Source: a virus
DNA length: 64,000 bases
Direction: 5' to 3' (one strand)
Virus record (IMG/VR): IMGVR_UViG_3300005613_000006
Span: 108,879-172,878 of that record
Shown one piece after another: positions 1 to 7,803 of this stretch (within the stretch, counting starts at the first letter, position 1; every line of letters begins with the position of its first letter). Both the position numbers and the translations under genes were made by a program. The notes beneath the pieces were generated by a model. That model ran no database searches. It saw only the letters and a program-made list of their open reading frames with translations, and had not been told where the DNA came from.

Positions 1-21
1 TCGTCCTCTTTCTTATCCAGA

Positions 22-420
22 CTACTCTTCTTCGTCGTCGTCCAGTCCCTCAATCTCAATCTCTGGATGCTCCGCTGCCTCTTCCAGAGAGTCGATAACT
101 TCATCCACCCTGCGCTGTTGCAGGTTGGTTTCAATGGCCTCGTCGGTCTCTGGAGCCTCCGCTATTTCTGGCTCTTGCTGTTCATCGTCGTCGTCGTCAA
201 ACACAAGGGGATTCTTGTGGAGTTCAAGCAAGTCTCTTTGGACGCCCTTCACCACACGCTTGTCTTTGAAGTACAGATTGGCATATCCATCGGCACATAT
301 CCCTACTTTGTCTACCCGATGTAGTTCTCCAAAGCCGAAAAACTGGTTGCGAACTATGCCGTCTGGACAGTCTACGTCCAGATACATATTCGCCATGAAT
401 CTTACTCTTCCATTGCTCAT
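22..420 (-). CDS. hypothetical protein with acidic tail
   Basis: A 132-residue protein of unknown function. The N-terminal half (to about residue 75) looks folded. It is followed by an Asp run and a Glu/Asp-rich C-terminal half ending in DDDEEE, which is probably disordered. Its start overlaps the stop of the upstream gene (417-710) by 4 bases, so the two are likely translationally coupled. No family recognised. Confidence 0.75.
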   Translation of the reverse strand: MSNGRVRFMANMYLDVDCPDGIVRNQFFGFGELHRVDKVGICADGYANLYFKDKRVVKGVQRDLLELHKNPLVFDDDDDEQQEPEIAEAPETDEAIETNLQQRRVDEVIDSLEEAAEHPEIEIEGLDDDEEE

Positions 421-710
421 TTTGGTCTCCCTTTACCGCAGCCTCCACAGCCAGCTTTTGCTGGGGGAGCGCCCGGCGGTTGCATAGTTTCTACGAGGTC
501 TTTACTTAGATTGTGAACAACCCCGCGTATATGTCCTACGTTGTCGGGGAATTCAATGTCAACGGTTGTTGCTGATGGGGTGATGGCTTTGACAGGATAG
601 CTTTGGCCGAATTCAATATGATATTGATTCTCGCGAGTGCGCATCTTGCCCTTGTCTAGGTATGTCTCAATGGTAAACAGGACAAACTGTTGAACAAACC
701 GAACATTCAT
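417..710 (-). CDS. hypothetical protein, C-terminal GCGGCG tail
   Basis: A 97-residue protein of unknown function. The last 20 residues are Pro/Ala/Gly-rich and contain a CGGC pair that could bind metal or form a disulfide. It overlaps the methyltransferase gene upstream by 4 bases and the next gene downstream by 4 bases, so it belongs to that small operon. No family recognised. Confidence 0.7.
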   Translation of the reverse strand: MNVRFVQQFVLFTIETYLDKGKMRTRENQYHIEFGQSYPVKAITPSATTVDIEFPDNVGHIRGVVHNLSKDLVETMQPPGAPPAKAGCGGCGKGRPK

Positions 711-1372
711 TGTCGAACCGCCAAGTAGTTGTTGGTGTGCCTGTGTTTGGTATAGTCTGTCAACGGTGGACCAAACTTGCCTCCCTTATGCATCATACCA
801 AGTTCAAAGCCATGCTCCTCAAGCAACTGTTGAATCATTTCCCATGTGTATCCGCTGTCCTCTGAGGTATATCCGTACTCAAACTGAATCACGTCGATGT
901 TGCGTTTGAGAAGCTGAAAGGTAGCCCCCTGCATTACTGGGTATTCATATCCCTCTACATCAATCTTCAAGAAATGTATGTGGTTAATGTTGTTGTTAAT
1001 GCAGTAGGCGTCAATAGTAGTCATTGGAACTTCGACTGTTCCATTCTTGACTATTTTGGGGGCGGTCTTCTGTCGTGGATTGAGGCAGCTTGTGCCAAAG
1101 AAACGCTTCTTAGTTCCCAGGATATACAAGGTGCGCTTTCCTGGTACGTCTAAGACACCCACGTTGTTGGTGGTAACATTGACCTTTGCAGCGAACGTCT
1201 TCTCCAACTGTGGATAGGTGTGAGGAGAAGGCTCGAACGCATGTACGGTCACCGCTGGAAAATTTTGTGTGACCTTAGCCGACCATTCACCGATACAAGC
1301 CCCGACATCAAACACAGTTTGACCGGGGCGAATGTACTTCTCAATGGCCATGACTTCAAACGGGTCGTTCAT
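707..1372 (-). CDS. FkbM-family methyltransferase
   Basis: Predicted S-adenosylmethionine-dependent O-methyltransferase, 221 residues, class I Rossmann fold. The SAM motif VFDVGACIGEW lies at about residues 20-30 and the later FLKIDVEGYEYPV block is typical of FkbM. FkbM proteins commonly methylate sugar hydroxyls, which fits the sugar-modification cluster at 12.6-25.6 kb. I chose the ATG at 1372 (after GGGAG) because longer starts would run through the tRNA-Leu gene just upstream. The exact substrate is unknown. Confidence 0.85.
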   Translation of the reverse strand: MNDPFEVMAIEKYIRPGQTVFDVGACIGEWSAKVTQNFPAVTVHAFEPSPHTYPQLEKTFAAKVNVTTNNVGVLDVPGKRTLYILGTKKRFFGTSCLNPRQKTAPKIVKNGTVEVPMTTIDAYCINNNINHIHFLKIDVEGYEYPVMQGATFQLLKRNIDVIQFEYGYTSEDSGYTWEMIQQLLEEHGFELGMMHKGGKFGPPLTDYTKHRHTNNYLAVRQ

Positions 1373-1386
1373 CACAACTCCCTCAG

Positions 1387-1468
1387 TAGCCGCCGCGAGA
1401 GTCGAACTCGCACGCCTCGAAGGCACCACTTTTTGAGAGTGGCGTGTATACCATTTCACCAGACGGCC
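1387..1468 (-). tRNA. tRNA-Leu(CAA), long variable arm
   Basis: 82 nt. It folds with a 7-bp acceptor (1:72 G-U), anticodon stem CCACU/AGUGG with loop CUCAAAA, variable arm GCCU/AGGC, and T arm GCGAG/CUCGC with loop UUCGACU. Discriminator A, as expected for Leu. It is the last tRNA of the 1.4-2.65 kb run. Confidence 0.9.
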
Positions 1469-1472
1469 ATGT

Positions 1473-1484
1473 TTGGTGTATAAT
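1473..1484 (+). promoter_or_regulatory. TTGGTGTATAAT promoter for the HNH gene
   Basis: Extended -10 type element with no TTGACA at the right distance. It lies 44 bases upstream of the plus-strand HNH start. The same sequence precedes most homing-type endonucleases in the window. Confidence 0.6.
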
Positions 1485-1527
1485 AAAGGTAGACAAGTTC
1501 ATTGAACCACACCAAGGAGTCTACCCC

Positions 1528-2040
1528 ATGTCTCGCAAACGAAATTGGACTGACCAACAACTACGCCAAGCGGTTGGTGTATCACATTCTGTTGCACAAG
1601 TTCTATCTGCTTTGGGCTTACAAGCCAACGGCGGAAACTACAAGTCGTTCTATCATCATTGTAATAGACTGGGCCTTGACTATAATCACTTTACAGGACA
1701 AGGACATTTGAAGGGCCGAACTCACCATTGGAAACCTCGCATTCCGTTACAGGAGGTTATGGTTGCCGACTCTTCATATCGCAATTTAACCAGTCTCAAA
1801 AAACGAATAGTTGAAAGCGGTTTGATAGATTACGTGTGTTCTGAATGTGGACAGGAACCGATATGGAATAACAAGCCTCTGGTGTTAATACTAGACCACA
1901 TCAATGGCATCAACAACGACCATCGACTTGAAAACCTGCGATTTCTATGTCCAAATTGTAATGCTCAACAACCAACTTTTGCTGGTCGCAACAAAGGCAA
2001 AGCATCCCCACGGGGAATCGAACCCCGGTCACTAGTCTGA
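1528..2040 (+). CDS. HNH homing endonuclease
   Basis: A 170-residue HNH nuclease. The N-terminal third looks like a helix-turn-helix DNA-binding segment (WTDQQLRQAV...). The Zn/HNH core has CSECG, LILDHINGINNDHRLENLRFLCPNCN. AGGAG lies before the ATG at 1528. The last 12 or so codons are the antisense of tRNA-Glu, so the gene probably reads into its insertion flank. It is a free-standing selfish gene on the strand opposite to the tRNA array. Confidence 0.85.
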   Translation: MSRKRNWTDQQLRQAVGVSHSVAQVLSALGLQANGGNYKSFYHHCNRLGLDYNHFTGQGHLKGRTHHWKPRIPLQEVMVADSSYRNLTSLKKRIVESGLIDYVCSECGQEPIWNNKPLVLILDHINGINNDHRLENLRFLCPNCNAQQPTFAGRNKGKASPRGIEPRSLV

Positions 2041-2074
2041 GAAACTAGTATCCTAGCCGCTAGAAGATGGGGAC
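2003..2074 (-). tRNA. tRNA-Glu(CUC)
   Basis: 72 nt. Anticodon stem CUAGU/ACUAG with loop UUCUCAG; T arm CGGGG/CCCCG with loop UUCGAUU; discriminator G typical of Glu. Its 3' half overlaps the 3' end of the plus-strand HNH gene in antisense. Confidence 0.9.
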
Positions 2075-2076
2075 GT

Positions 2077-2138
2077 AAAAAAAGCGGCAGTATGCTTCAA
2101 CCATGTGGGAAGCGCGCGAACTAACCAACTGCCGCTTT
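2077..2138 (-). other. tRNA-like stem-loop without T arm, U-tract at 3' side
   Basis: On the minus strand a 10-bp stem AAAGCGGCAG/CTGCCGCTTT closes a 38-nt loop that holds a D-arm-like GTTGGTTAGT and a GCTTC/GAAGC hairpin. Seven T residues follow. It could be an intrinsic terminator, or a tRNA-like gene lacking the T arm. I cannot decide between these. Confidence 0.4.
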
Positions 2139-2143
2139 ACGGT

Positions 2144-2180
2144 GCTTTTCGGTTCACTCGCCTAAACGAGCCGGAAAAGC
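2144..2180 (-). other. perfect 7-bp stem with inner hairpin
   Basis: GCTTTTC/GAAAAGC encloses a CTCG/CGAG hairpin. Upstream on the same RNA, ACTAACC (about 2194-2200) can pair with GGTTAGT in the neighbouring tRNA-like element. The segment lies between tRNA-Met and tRNA-Glu and codes for nothing. Confidence 0.3.
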
Positions 2181-2207
2181 CACTGTCAAAACTGGTTAGT
2201 CCCAGAG

Positions 2208-2277
2208 TAGCGATGGAGGAAATCGAATCCTCTTGGTGTCCGTATGAAAGACACTGAGTTACCAAACACACATCGCT
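2208..2277 (-). tRNA. tRNA-Met(CAU), elongator-like
   Basis: 70 nt. Acceptor AGCGAUG/CAUCGCU, anticodon loop UUCAUAC, T arm GAGGA/UCCUC with UUCGAUU, discriminator A. The D stem is weak. It lacks the initiator features seen in the tRNA at 12070-12142; a lysidine-modified Ile tRNA cannot be excluded. Confidence 0.8.
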
Positions 2278-2280
2278 ATG

Positions 2281-2353
2281 GTCGCGCGACAGGTTTCGAC
2301 GCTGTATCGCCGGTCTAATCAGGACCAGAGTGTTGCCATTACACCACGCGCGC
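2281..2353 (-). tRNA. tRNA-Ile(GAU), copy 1
   Basis: 73 nt. Anticodon stem UGGUC/GACCG with loop CUGAUUA. The acceptor has a G1xA72 mismatch, and the T stem has a C-C mismatch at the loop-closing pair (53:61), normally an invariant G-C. The stop of the upstream small gene lies in its D arm. Confidence 0.75.
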
Positions 2354-2509
2354 TTTTACAACACCGTCTTTAATCAGACGTTGCATATGAACGCTATTGC
2401 CTTTTGGGTAATCACAAGCAATACAACGATACCTCATGCCTCCACGTAGGGCTGGATGAAAATATCGGCATTGTGGTGGATGGCCACAAGGTAATAGTTT
2501 ATCGTTCAT
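2339..2509 (-). CDS. small zinc-ribbon-like protein
   Basis: A 56-residue protein with CGH...C...C..C (LPCGHPP, YRCIACDY), probably binding one zinc. Start chosen at 2509 because GGAG lies 6-7 bases upstream. The gene ends inside the tRNA-Ile gene on the same strand, the TAA being part of the D arm. Function unknown. Confidence 0.6.
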   Translation of the reverse strand: MNDKLLPCGHPPQCRYFHPALRGGMRYRCIACDYPKGNSVHMQRLIKDGVVKARVV

Positions 2510-2546
2510 AGAGTCCTCCATACGGAATCGAACTGTTTATACCTTT

Positions 2547-2558
2547 TTGGTGTATAAT
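2547..2558 (+). promoter_or_regulatory. TTGGTGTATAAT promoter for the HNH gene
   Basis: Same extended -10 element as at 1473. It would transcribe through the antisense of tRNA-Thr into the HNH gene at 2654. Confidence 0.55.
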
Positions 2559-2579
2559 AAAATACGGCTCGATTCAAAG

Positions 2580-2647
2580 AGCCTCACCGGGGAATCGAAC
2601 CCCGTTATCTCGGGTACAAACCGAAACTTAGACCCATCTAGCAAGGC
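2580..2647 (-). tRNA. tRNA-Thr(UGU)
   Basis: 68 nt. Acceptor GCCUUGC/GUGAGGC, anticodon loop UUUGUAC, T arm CGGGG/CCCCG with UUCGAUU, discriminator U (shared by the other Thr tRNAs here). It is the first tRNA downstream of the promoter at 3218-3245. Confidence 0.85.
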
Positions 2648-2653
2648 AAAGTT

Positions 2654-3151
2654 ATGTATCAATGTTTACACTGCGGCAAAGACACCAACAATCCTAAGTT
2701 TTGTTCAAGGTCATGTTCTGTTTCTTACAATAACAAAACCACAAAGCGAAAACATTCCCAACAACAATGTCCTAATTGTTCAAAATCAATTGAAAGCAGG
2801 GCCACCTATTGTTCTATGCAATGTTGTCACGAACATAAGCGCAAATTGCGTTTTCGAGAGATAGAAAAAGTTCAAGCAGTTAATGTGCGAGACCCAAGAC
2901 GTTGGGCCAAACTTTATCTATTCCACATTTATGGAGACAGATGCCAAATTTGCGGCATTGAAACTTGGCAAAGCAAACCAATCATTAAAATCTTAGACCA
3001 TATTGATGGCAATGCTGACAACTGGAAGCTGTCTAATCTTCGTTTGGTCTGCTCAAACTGTGACTCGCAACTGCCAACTTATAAGTCCAAAAATAGAGGC
3101 AACGGAAGACATCTCAGGCGTCAACGCTATGCCGAAGGCCAAAGTTACTAA
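2654..3151 (+). CDS. HNH homing endonuclease with zinc fingers
   Basis: 165 residues. Two N-terminal CxxC zinc-finger pairs (CLHCG, CSRSC; CPNCS, CSMQC) are followed by the HNH core CQICG...ILDHIDGNADNWKLSNLRLVCSNCD. The gene is convergent to, and antisense of, the RNA made from the minus promoter at 3218-3245. A free-standing mobile gene inserted beside the tRNA cluster. Confidence 0.85.
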   Translation: MYQCLHCGKDTNNPKFCSRSCSVSYNNKTTKRKHSQQQCPNCSKSIESRATYCSMQCCHEHKRKLRFREIEKVQAVNVRDPRRWAKLYLFHIYGDRCQICGIETWQSKPIIKILDHIDGNADNWKLSNLRLVCSNCDSQLPTYKSKNRGNGRHLRRQRYAEGQSY

Positions 3152-3217
3152 AGCAAAACAAATACGGGATGCAAAATCTCCGAGAACGCATTCGCGGAGG
3201 GCCGCGTCCGTACCTCT

Positions 3218-3245
3218 ATTATACACCGAAAATCGGTCTCGTCAA
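3218..3245 (-). promoter_or_regulatory. sigma70-type promoter for the 1.4-2.65 kb tRNAs
   Basis: On the minus strand TTGACG, 16 bases, TATAAT, with GGTG just before the -10. It points into the tRNA-Thr/Ile/Met/Glu/Leu run. A CTCCG/CGGAG hairpin lies just downstream of the expected start. Confidence 0.75.
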
Positions 3246-3247
3246 CC

Positions 3248-3916
3248 TCACCAGTCACATTTTAACGTGAAAAGATAATTCAACAGGTGAGACTTGGCGA
3301 GGTCGCCGGGCTCCATCCGGTTGTCAGAACGGTTCGGCATGAGGTCGTAGCCGCAGCCCAGGTTAAACGAAGCTGCCACGGCGGTCGAACACACCGGGTA
3401 CACGTCGTTTATTTCCTTGGGCCTGTCGTCAATCGCCTCGTCGGTCACATACCACAGTCGAGCCCCCAAAAGGTGGTGCTTTGCTAACCACCACAAGCGG
3501 GACCAACCGTAGGGAAGGCCAGTCATTTTTCTCATGCAGTTGGTGACAGCCTTGGGGTTCAAGTGCATCGGCAGTTTGACTACCGAGTATGAATCCTCCA
3601 GGTGTACCAGCTTCAACACGTTGGTAGACGGCAAAGGACGATAAATGTCAATCTGTTCATCGTACTTCTCAACCTGTCTACTAAGGTTGCTGATGCGGCC
3701 TCCGCAACTTCCCTCACGAAATTCAATACACTCCAAAATGGGGGGTTCGTCGCTGCCGTTGTGCCACGATGCCATAGCGGCATGGCTGTAACGGCTTCCA
3801 CTGAATCGTTGGATGAGGCCCGAAATTATTCCCGTTCCTCGAAAAATCATCACGTCGGCTTCTTGAATTAAGTCGCGACCGATTGTCTTGTATGGAAGCA
3901 TAACAGGTTCTATCAT
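3248..3916 (-). CDS. YiiX-like permuted papain-fold hydrolase
   Basis: 222 residues. The order His (RYSHAAM, about residue 43) before Cys (YPVCSTAVA, about residue 175) is that of the permuted NlpC/P60 or YiiX group of cysteine amidases/proteases. In phages such enzymes may act on peptidoglycan or lipids; the substrate here is unknown. It starts 3 bases after the stop of the membrane protein gene (3919-4269), suggesting an envelope-related pair. A related but shorter protein is encoded at 27507-27944. Confidence 0.7.
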   Translation of the reverse strand: MIEPVMLPYKTIGRDLIQEADVMIFRGTGIISGLIQRFSGSRYSHAAMASWHNGSDEPPILECIEFREGSCGGRISNLSRQVEKYDEQIDIYRPLPSTNVLKLVHLEDSYSVVKLPMHLNPKAVTNCMRKMTGLPYGWSRLWWLAKHHLLGARLWYVTDEAIDDRPKEINDVYPVCSTAVAASFNLGCGYDLMPNRSDNRMEPGDLAKSHLLNYLFTLKCDW

Positions 3917-3918
3917 AG

Positions 3919-4269
3919 CTAAGCCTCCCCATGATGTCTGCGGTCAATTCTATCCATAGTGTTACCCATGCGCTCCATCGTTTCAGCCAACTTTTCTTGA
4001 GTGTGCGAAATTGATTGCACAGCCTCCAAGATTTCTTTCTGGGTTGATACCCATGAACGTGGCACATACCAAATGGGTGTACCGTCAGCGTCGTATTTGT
4101 TGTGCATTTCGTGCATCTTTACACACAATAGTTCTATGTTCTGGAGCTTAACCTTTTCGGCCATAGTTTCAGGATTGGCTTTCTTCAAGATGAACTCTAT
4201 GAGCCACTTGATAATTTCTACCAATCCCAACACGACAGCCACTACGGCCCCGATTTCAAAAATGCCCAT
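3919..4269 (-). CDS. single-span membrane protein with coiled-coil tail
   Basis: 116 residues. One hydrophobic helix lies at about residues 4-28 (GAVVAVVLGLVEIIKWLIEF), then a helical, charged C-terminal region (TQEKLAETMERMGNTMDRI). Start chosen at 4269 because AGAGGG is well spaced upstream. It could be holin-like or a phage envelope factor; no family recognised. Confidence 0.65.
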   Translation of the reverse strand: MGIFEIGAVVAVVLGLVEIIKWLIEFILKKANPETMAEKVKLQNIELLCVKMHEMHNKYDADGTPIWYVPRSWVSTQKEILEAVQSISHTQEKLAETMERMGNTMDRIDRRHHGEA

Positions 4270-4282
4270 AGTTTCCCTCTTA

Positions 4283-4327
4283 GTGAAAAAGGGGTCGGCC
4301 ACCGGCTAAACCGATAACGCGACCCCA
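4283..4327 (-). terminator. intrinsic terminator
   Basis: Minus strand: GGGGTCG/CGACCCC stem with an inner CCG stem, followed by TTTTT. It lies after the gene at 4354-4905. Confidence 0.7.
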
Positions 4328-4353
4328 GATTGTACAATTCGTACCGCGAACGC

Positions 4354-4905
4354 TTAGCCAGTCTTCGCTTCGTACTCAAGAGATTCAGGCAACTTACCTG
4401 TCCAGAGTTCTACGAGTTGACCAGGAACCGCTCTTGTTGGAATGACTGGACCAGCCGCGTTGTCGTCACCAAATTGGTCTTCCGTTTCCTTTGGTACGTC
4501 ATAGGTTGGTACGCCAGTGGCATAGTCCCACGAAAGGATATGCACAGTCCAACGGCTGTTAAGGAAGTGGATGCTTTGACGTTGGCCAAAGTCGCTGCCG
4601 CCGCTCTTGAGAACGCGCGTTGCAACTCCACCCGCGAGGGTCTCAGCCACTCTACGAATCATCCATTCTTCTGGATTCATACGTGCCCAGATGCCAGCAG
4701 TGATAACCTTCTGGTTGCCGAGTACAGCACTCTCAACTGGACGGGGTTGCTCTCTGCGGCCAGCGCCTAGAATCTGAGCGCCGGGGGCGTTGGTAACGGC
4801 ATTGGCTGGTTGCCCAATAGATGGGGTAGTGTTTACGTTGCCGCCACCCAAAACGGTTCCACCATTGTTTCGTGGACCACCGCTTGTAACTGGTTGTGTA
4901 GACAT
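4354..4905 (-). CDS. hypothetical protein with Gly/Asn-rich N-terminus
   Basis: 183 residues. About 60 N-terminal residues are low complexity (Gly, Asn, Pro, Thr), then a compact domain with several Trp. It has its own TTGGTGTATAAT promoter and is followed by a terminator, so it is a single-gene unit, consistent with high expression. It might be a virion protein, but no family is recognised. Confidence 0.65.
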   Translation of the reverse strand: MSTQPVTSGGPRNNGGTVLGGGNVNTTPSIGQPANAVTNAPGAQILGAGRREQPRPVESAVLGNQKVITAGIWARMNPEEWMIRRVAETLAGGVATRVLKSGGSDFGQRQSIHFLNSRWTVHILSWDYATGVPTYDVPKETEDQFGDDNAAGPVIPTRAVPGQLVELWTGKLPESLEYEAKTG

Positions 4906-4982
4906 TGCTTTTTCTTTCTTAATGGCTACAAAACGAGTTCCTTTATTGTTCCTACCACTTTTATCCTAAGTCCTTCTACAGT

Positions 4983-4994
4983 ATTATACACCAA
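4983..4994 (-). promoter_or_regulatory. TTGGTGTATAAT promoter
   Basis: Embedded in the last codons of the sigma-factor gene (the TAA stop is part of the -10). It drives 4354-4905. Confidence 0.6.
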
Positions 4995-5499
4995 CATCCA
5001 CTTCTCGTAGCTCTTTCAGGGCTTTATTTATGATATATTGGATGCCCGGTGCGGTATAGCCGTACATGTCAGCTATTTCCTGCAAAGTGTGGTTGGATAT
5101 GTAGCGGTCTCGCAGTATTTGGCGAGGCATTTCATCCAGGTATTCCAGCAGTTCTTCCACCAATATGGCATTCTGAACCGCAGAATCGTCAGCGGGTATG
5201 TCGCCACGTAAAGGCCCTGCTTGAATACGGTCGCCGTACTTAGCTCGCGCGGCGTTGTTGCATTCCCATTTGACAAATTTGAACAGAGAGGTAGTGAATT
5301 TTCGTTTGAAGCTGGGATTATGTGATTGAAGGGCTCGCCATAAGGCGTCTAGCCCGCATTGCTTGAGTTCATCGGAGGATAGGCTTGCCATATAATTGGT
5401 ACATGCCGCGTGAATAATCTTCTGGTTATCTATGTTGTCTAGCGCTTCTTGAAACTCCTCATCTGTTATATGTCTCTTTCTACTCTTCCTCTTCTTCAT
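4984..5499 (-). CDS. sigma-70-like RNA polymerase sigma factor
   Basis: 171 residues. Region 2-like helices (about residues 55-85, SLFKFVKWECNNAAR) and a region 4 helix-turn-helix (about 130-165, PRQILRDRYISNHTLQEIADMYGY). It has the size of an ECF-type sigma. It would redirect host RNA polymerase to phage promoters. It overlaps the ClpP-like gene by 20 bases. Two more sigma-like genes lie at 8582 and 57124. Confidence 0.75.
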   Translation of the reverse strand: MKKRKSRKRHITDEEFQEALDNIDNQKIIHAACTNYMASLSSDELKQCGLDALWRALQSHNPSFKRKFTTSLFKFVKWECNNAARAKYGDRIQAGPLRGDIPADDSAVQNAILVEELLEYLDEMPRQILRDRYISNHTLQEIADMYGYTAPGIQYIINKALKELREVDVGV

Positions 5500-6181
5500 A
5501 GTCTACCTTTAACATCTTGATAGTCTCGAACCCCTCATCGCCAAGCACGGCGTCCATGAGGCCCCATTCGACCGCCTCCCGCGCGGTCAAGTACACGTCG
5601 TCTTTGTATGCAATCTGCTTCTCAATCTCAGCCCGTATTTTCTCCTCAGTCCAGTTTTGAAACTTCTTGCCAGCCTTACACTTCTCCACGTATATGTCTA
5701 TCATACGTGGATTCGCTACGTTCTTGTAGAAGTCCACCCCACTGAACACAGTCTTGACATTACCACTATCTCCATACTCACCATCGTGCATCATAAAATA
5801 GGAAGTGGGCATAATAACCCGGTACTTCGCCGCTTGGGGAATGATGCTCGACATAGAGCGGGCGTGGGCGTAAGACAAGGTGGACACGTTGGCCAGCTTC
5901 GGGTCGGCATTGCTATGCTCGATGGCGTCGTAGATGCCCATTGCATAGTCCCAAGAGCCACCACAAGTGATAAGGTGGACTAGGATGGGTTCTTTGCTGA
6001 TGCTGTTGAGTATTTGTAGGTTGATAAGAAACTGTCGCGTGGTGTCCCAGTCAATCATCAGCGTTTCTTCGCTAGGCGAAATGAAGATTTCTCTCGTATC
6101 CAATATGAAGCCAAAGTTGTGGGCATCATAAATCATTTCAGAGCGTTGACTTATTGTGCGACGTTTTACAGTAGCGGGCAT
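5480..6181 (-). CDS. ClpP-like serine protease
   Basis: 233 residues of ClpP/crotonase fold. Likely nucleophile Ser109 in HARSMSS and base His132 in MMHDG; HLITCGG at about 69-75 corresponds to the oxyanion Gly-Gly. Ends in an acidic tail (YEEEEE). Phage ClpP-like enzymes often act as prohead or scaffold proteases, but no capsid gene is adjacent, so a regulatory or Clp-partner role is equally possible. Its start abuts the stop of an inserted HNH gene (TAATG). Confidence 0.8.
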   Translation of the reverse strand: MPATVKRRTISQRSEMIYDAHNFGFILDTREIFISPSEETLMIDWDTTRQFLINLQILNSISKEPILVHLITCGGSWDYAMGIYDAIEHSNADPKLANVSTLSYAHARSMSSIIPQAAKYRVIMPTSYFMMHDGEYGDSGNVKTVFSGVDFYKNVANPRMIDIYVEKCKAGKKFQNWTEEKIRAEIEKQIAYKDDVYLTAREAVEWGLMDAVLGDEGFETIKMLKVDYEEEEE

Positions 6182-6744
6182 TATTCATTACCTCTTGGTA
6201 TCGAATGTTGTTTTAACCTCTCTATCCATTGTAAAAAATCTTTATATGATTGTTTTCTTTTGGCAAAATTACATTGATGACAACACGGAACACAATTATC
6301 AATTTGATAGCCCAACGCATTATCTTTTCTATCAATGCCATTAACAATGATATTTCCATTCAATTTACCATTATTAGAACCTTTGGGAAAAATTGTTTGG
6401 GGTTGAATACCACAATAATGACAACAAGATTGAGTCAGACGCTTAAATTCTGACAGAGATAACTGAAATGATAAATGTCTATTTTGTGCCCCTCGTTGAT
6501 AAGCATTGTAATACGCATTATATGCTGCAACTCCAACATCTTTGAGATTAGCTTCTCTCGCTCTATCTCTTTGTAAACAACCACAGCTTTGAGTATTGTT
6601 TCGTGTTAAAGAAGTGCCACGTACAATAACTTTATTTCCACAGTCGCATCGACATTTCCACATTGCATTTCTTTTTTGAACACCTATATATTCAATCACA
6701 ATTAAGCGACCAAAAGTTTGTCCAAGTAAATTTTTTACAGACAT
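6181..6744 (-). CDS. HNH endonuclease with N-terminal zinc ribbon
   Basis: 187 residues. N-terminal domain GQTFGRLIVIEYIG...CRCDCGN...SCGC is the zinc ribbon common in phage HNH proteins. The HNH core is CHYCG...NGIDRKDNALGYQIDNCVPCCHQCN. AT-rich compared with its neighbours and with its own promoter, it appears inserted between the genes at 5480 and 6818. Confidence 0.85.
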   Translation of the reverse strand: MSVKNLLGQTFGRLIVIEYIGVQKRNAMWKCRCDCGNKVIVRGTSLTRNNTQSCGCLQRDRAREANLKDVGVAAYNAYYNAYQRGAQNRHLSFQLSLSEFKRLTQSCCHYCGIQPQTIFPKGSNNGKLNGNIIVNGIDRKDNALGYQIDNCVPCCHQCNFAKRKQSYKDFLQWIERLKQHSIPRGNE

Positions 6745-6785
6745 ATTACAACCTCTTGTTTGAATTAGATTGCATCATATATTAT

Positions 6786-6797
6786 ATTATACACCAA
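6786..6797 (-). promoter_or_regulatory. TTGGTGTATAAT promoter for HNH gene
   Basis: Lies 42 bases upstream of the HNH start at 6744. Confidence 0.6.
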
Positions 6798-6817
6798 AAG
6801 AAGATTTATGATGCACC

Positions 6818-7429
6818 TTATTCAGAACTCAATACCTGACCTCCTACAAGCTGTTGTGCAGCCTCAAATACGCGAAGCTGTTCCATGAATTGGGGGTAGT
6901 CTGACTGCTTTTTGGCTGTAACGATACTGATATTGCCATTCGGCAGCACATAAATTCCCCAGTAGTCGGCAGTACGAGATAAGTCCTTACATGCTTCCAA
7001 GGCCCTGGACACTACGTCAGCATCAAAGACGATGAGTTTGTTGACGTAGTGCTTTTGGTCGGAGTCAATAAGGATTTCTTCTATGTGCTTGCGCACTGTC
7101 GCAACATCAAAAAGTCCTGAGCGTGGAAATCCTATTCTCATACGATACCGGGTAAACACTTCAAGTGTTTCTACCCCAGGCACCGTATCTATAAGCCGCT
7201 CTGTCTCTTCCGTTATGTCAAAGTTGGTATGTAGTACCCAAAAGTCGAAGCGATTGGATGCCTTGTTGTGTTCGTTTAGCATTAGGAAACCGAAGGGCGT
7301 GTGAACCATAGGCCCCCCAGTTTTGATGTAATCGTCGTCGTTATCGTGGAAGGGTAGCTTGTCGTATTGATTTATCTCTTCGGGGCTTATTGGGTCGTGC
7401 CACGGCTCCCATACAAATTGCTTTCTCAT
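6818..7429 (-). CDS. hypothetical protein
   Basis: 203 residues, no family recognised. Soluble, mixed alpha/beta composition, rich in aromatic residues near the N-terminus. Overlaps the next upstream gene by 4 bases (ATGA), so it belongs to the 6.8-9.2 kb operon that includes a sigma factor. Confidence 0.7.
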   Translation of the reverse strand: MRKQFVWEPWHDPISPEEINQYDKLPFHDNDDDYIKTGGPMVHTPFGFLMLNEHNKASNRFDFWVLHTNFDITEETERLIDTVPGVETLEVFTRYRMRIGFPRSGLFDVATVRKHIEEILIDSDQKHYVNKLIVFDADVVSRALEACKDLSRTADYWGIYVLPNGNISIVTAKKQSDYPQFMEQLRVFEAAQQLVGGQVLSSE

Positions 7430-7803
7430 TGGTCAAAAACCTCACTAGGTTTGATGTATGAGGTACGGGCTTCTTTCATTTGTTGTCTAGTGTGAGCGCA
7501 ATGTGTCAGCACATGCTGTGTTAACGCTCTGCGGTCATGTTCCATGCCAAATCGACGCACGGCGTCGGTGACGTGTAAATCTAAGGCACCGGCAGAAACA
7601 GCCGCCAACAACCCACCCATTACATCAGTGACAACGTGTGGAGATTCATTGACGGGCCAATCCACTTCTACATGAACATCATTTCTCTCATCCACACTGA
7701 AAGTAACACTGTATGGATAGCTTGAGCTAGAATGCAAGTGTTTCTCTAAACACCCTGAAATGCTCTTTTCTAATTCGCTTTTGAGCGAGTCGAAGTTCTT
7801 CAT
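7426..7803 (-). CDS. hypothetical protein
   Basis: 125 residues, no family recognised. Its start lies inside the end of the next gene (77-base overlap), which is long for this genome. An in-frame later start is possible. Confidence 0.55.
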   Translation of the reverse strand: MKNFDSLKSELEKSISGCLEKHLHSSSSYPYSVTFSVDERNDVHVEVDWPVNESPHVVTDVMGGLLAAVSAGALDLHVTDAVRRFGMEHDRRALTQHVLTHCAHTRQQMKEARTSYIKPSEVFDQ

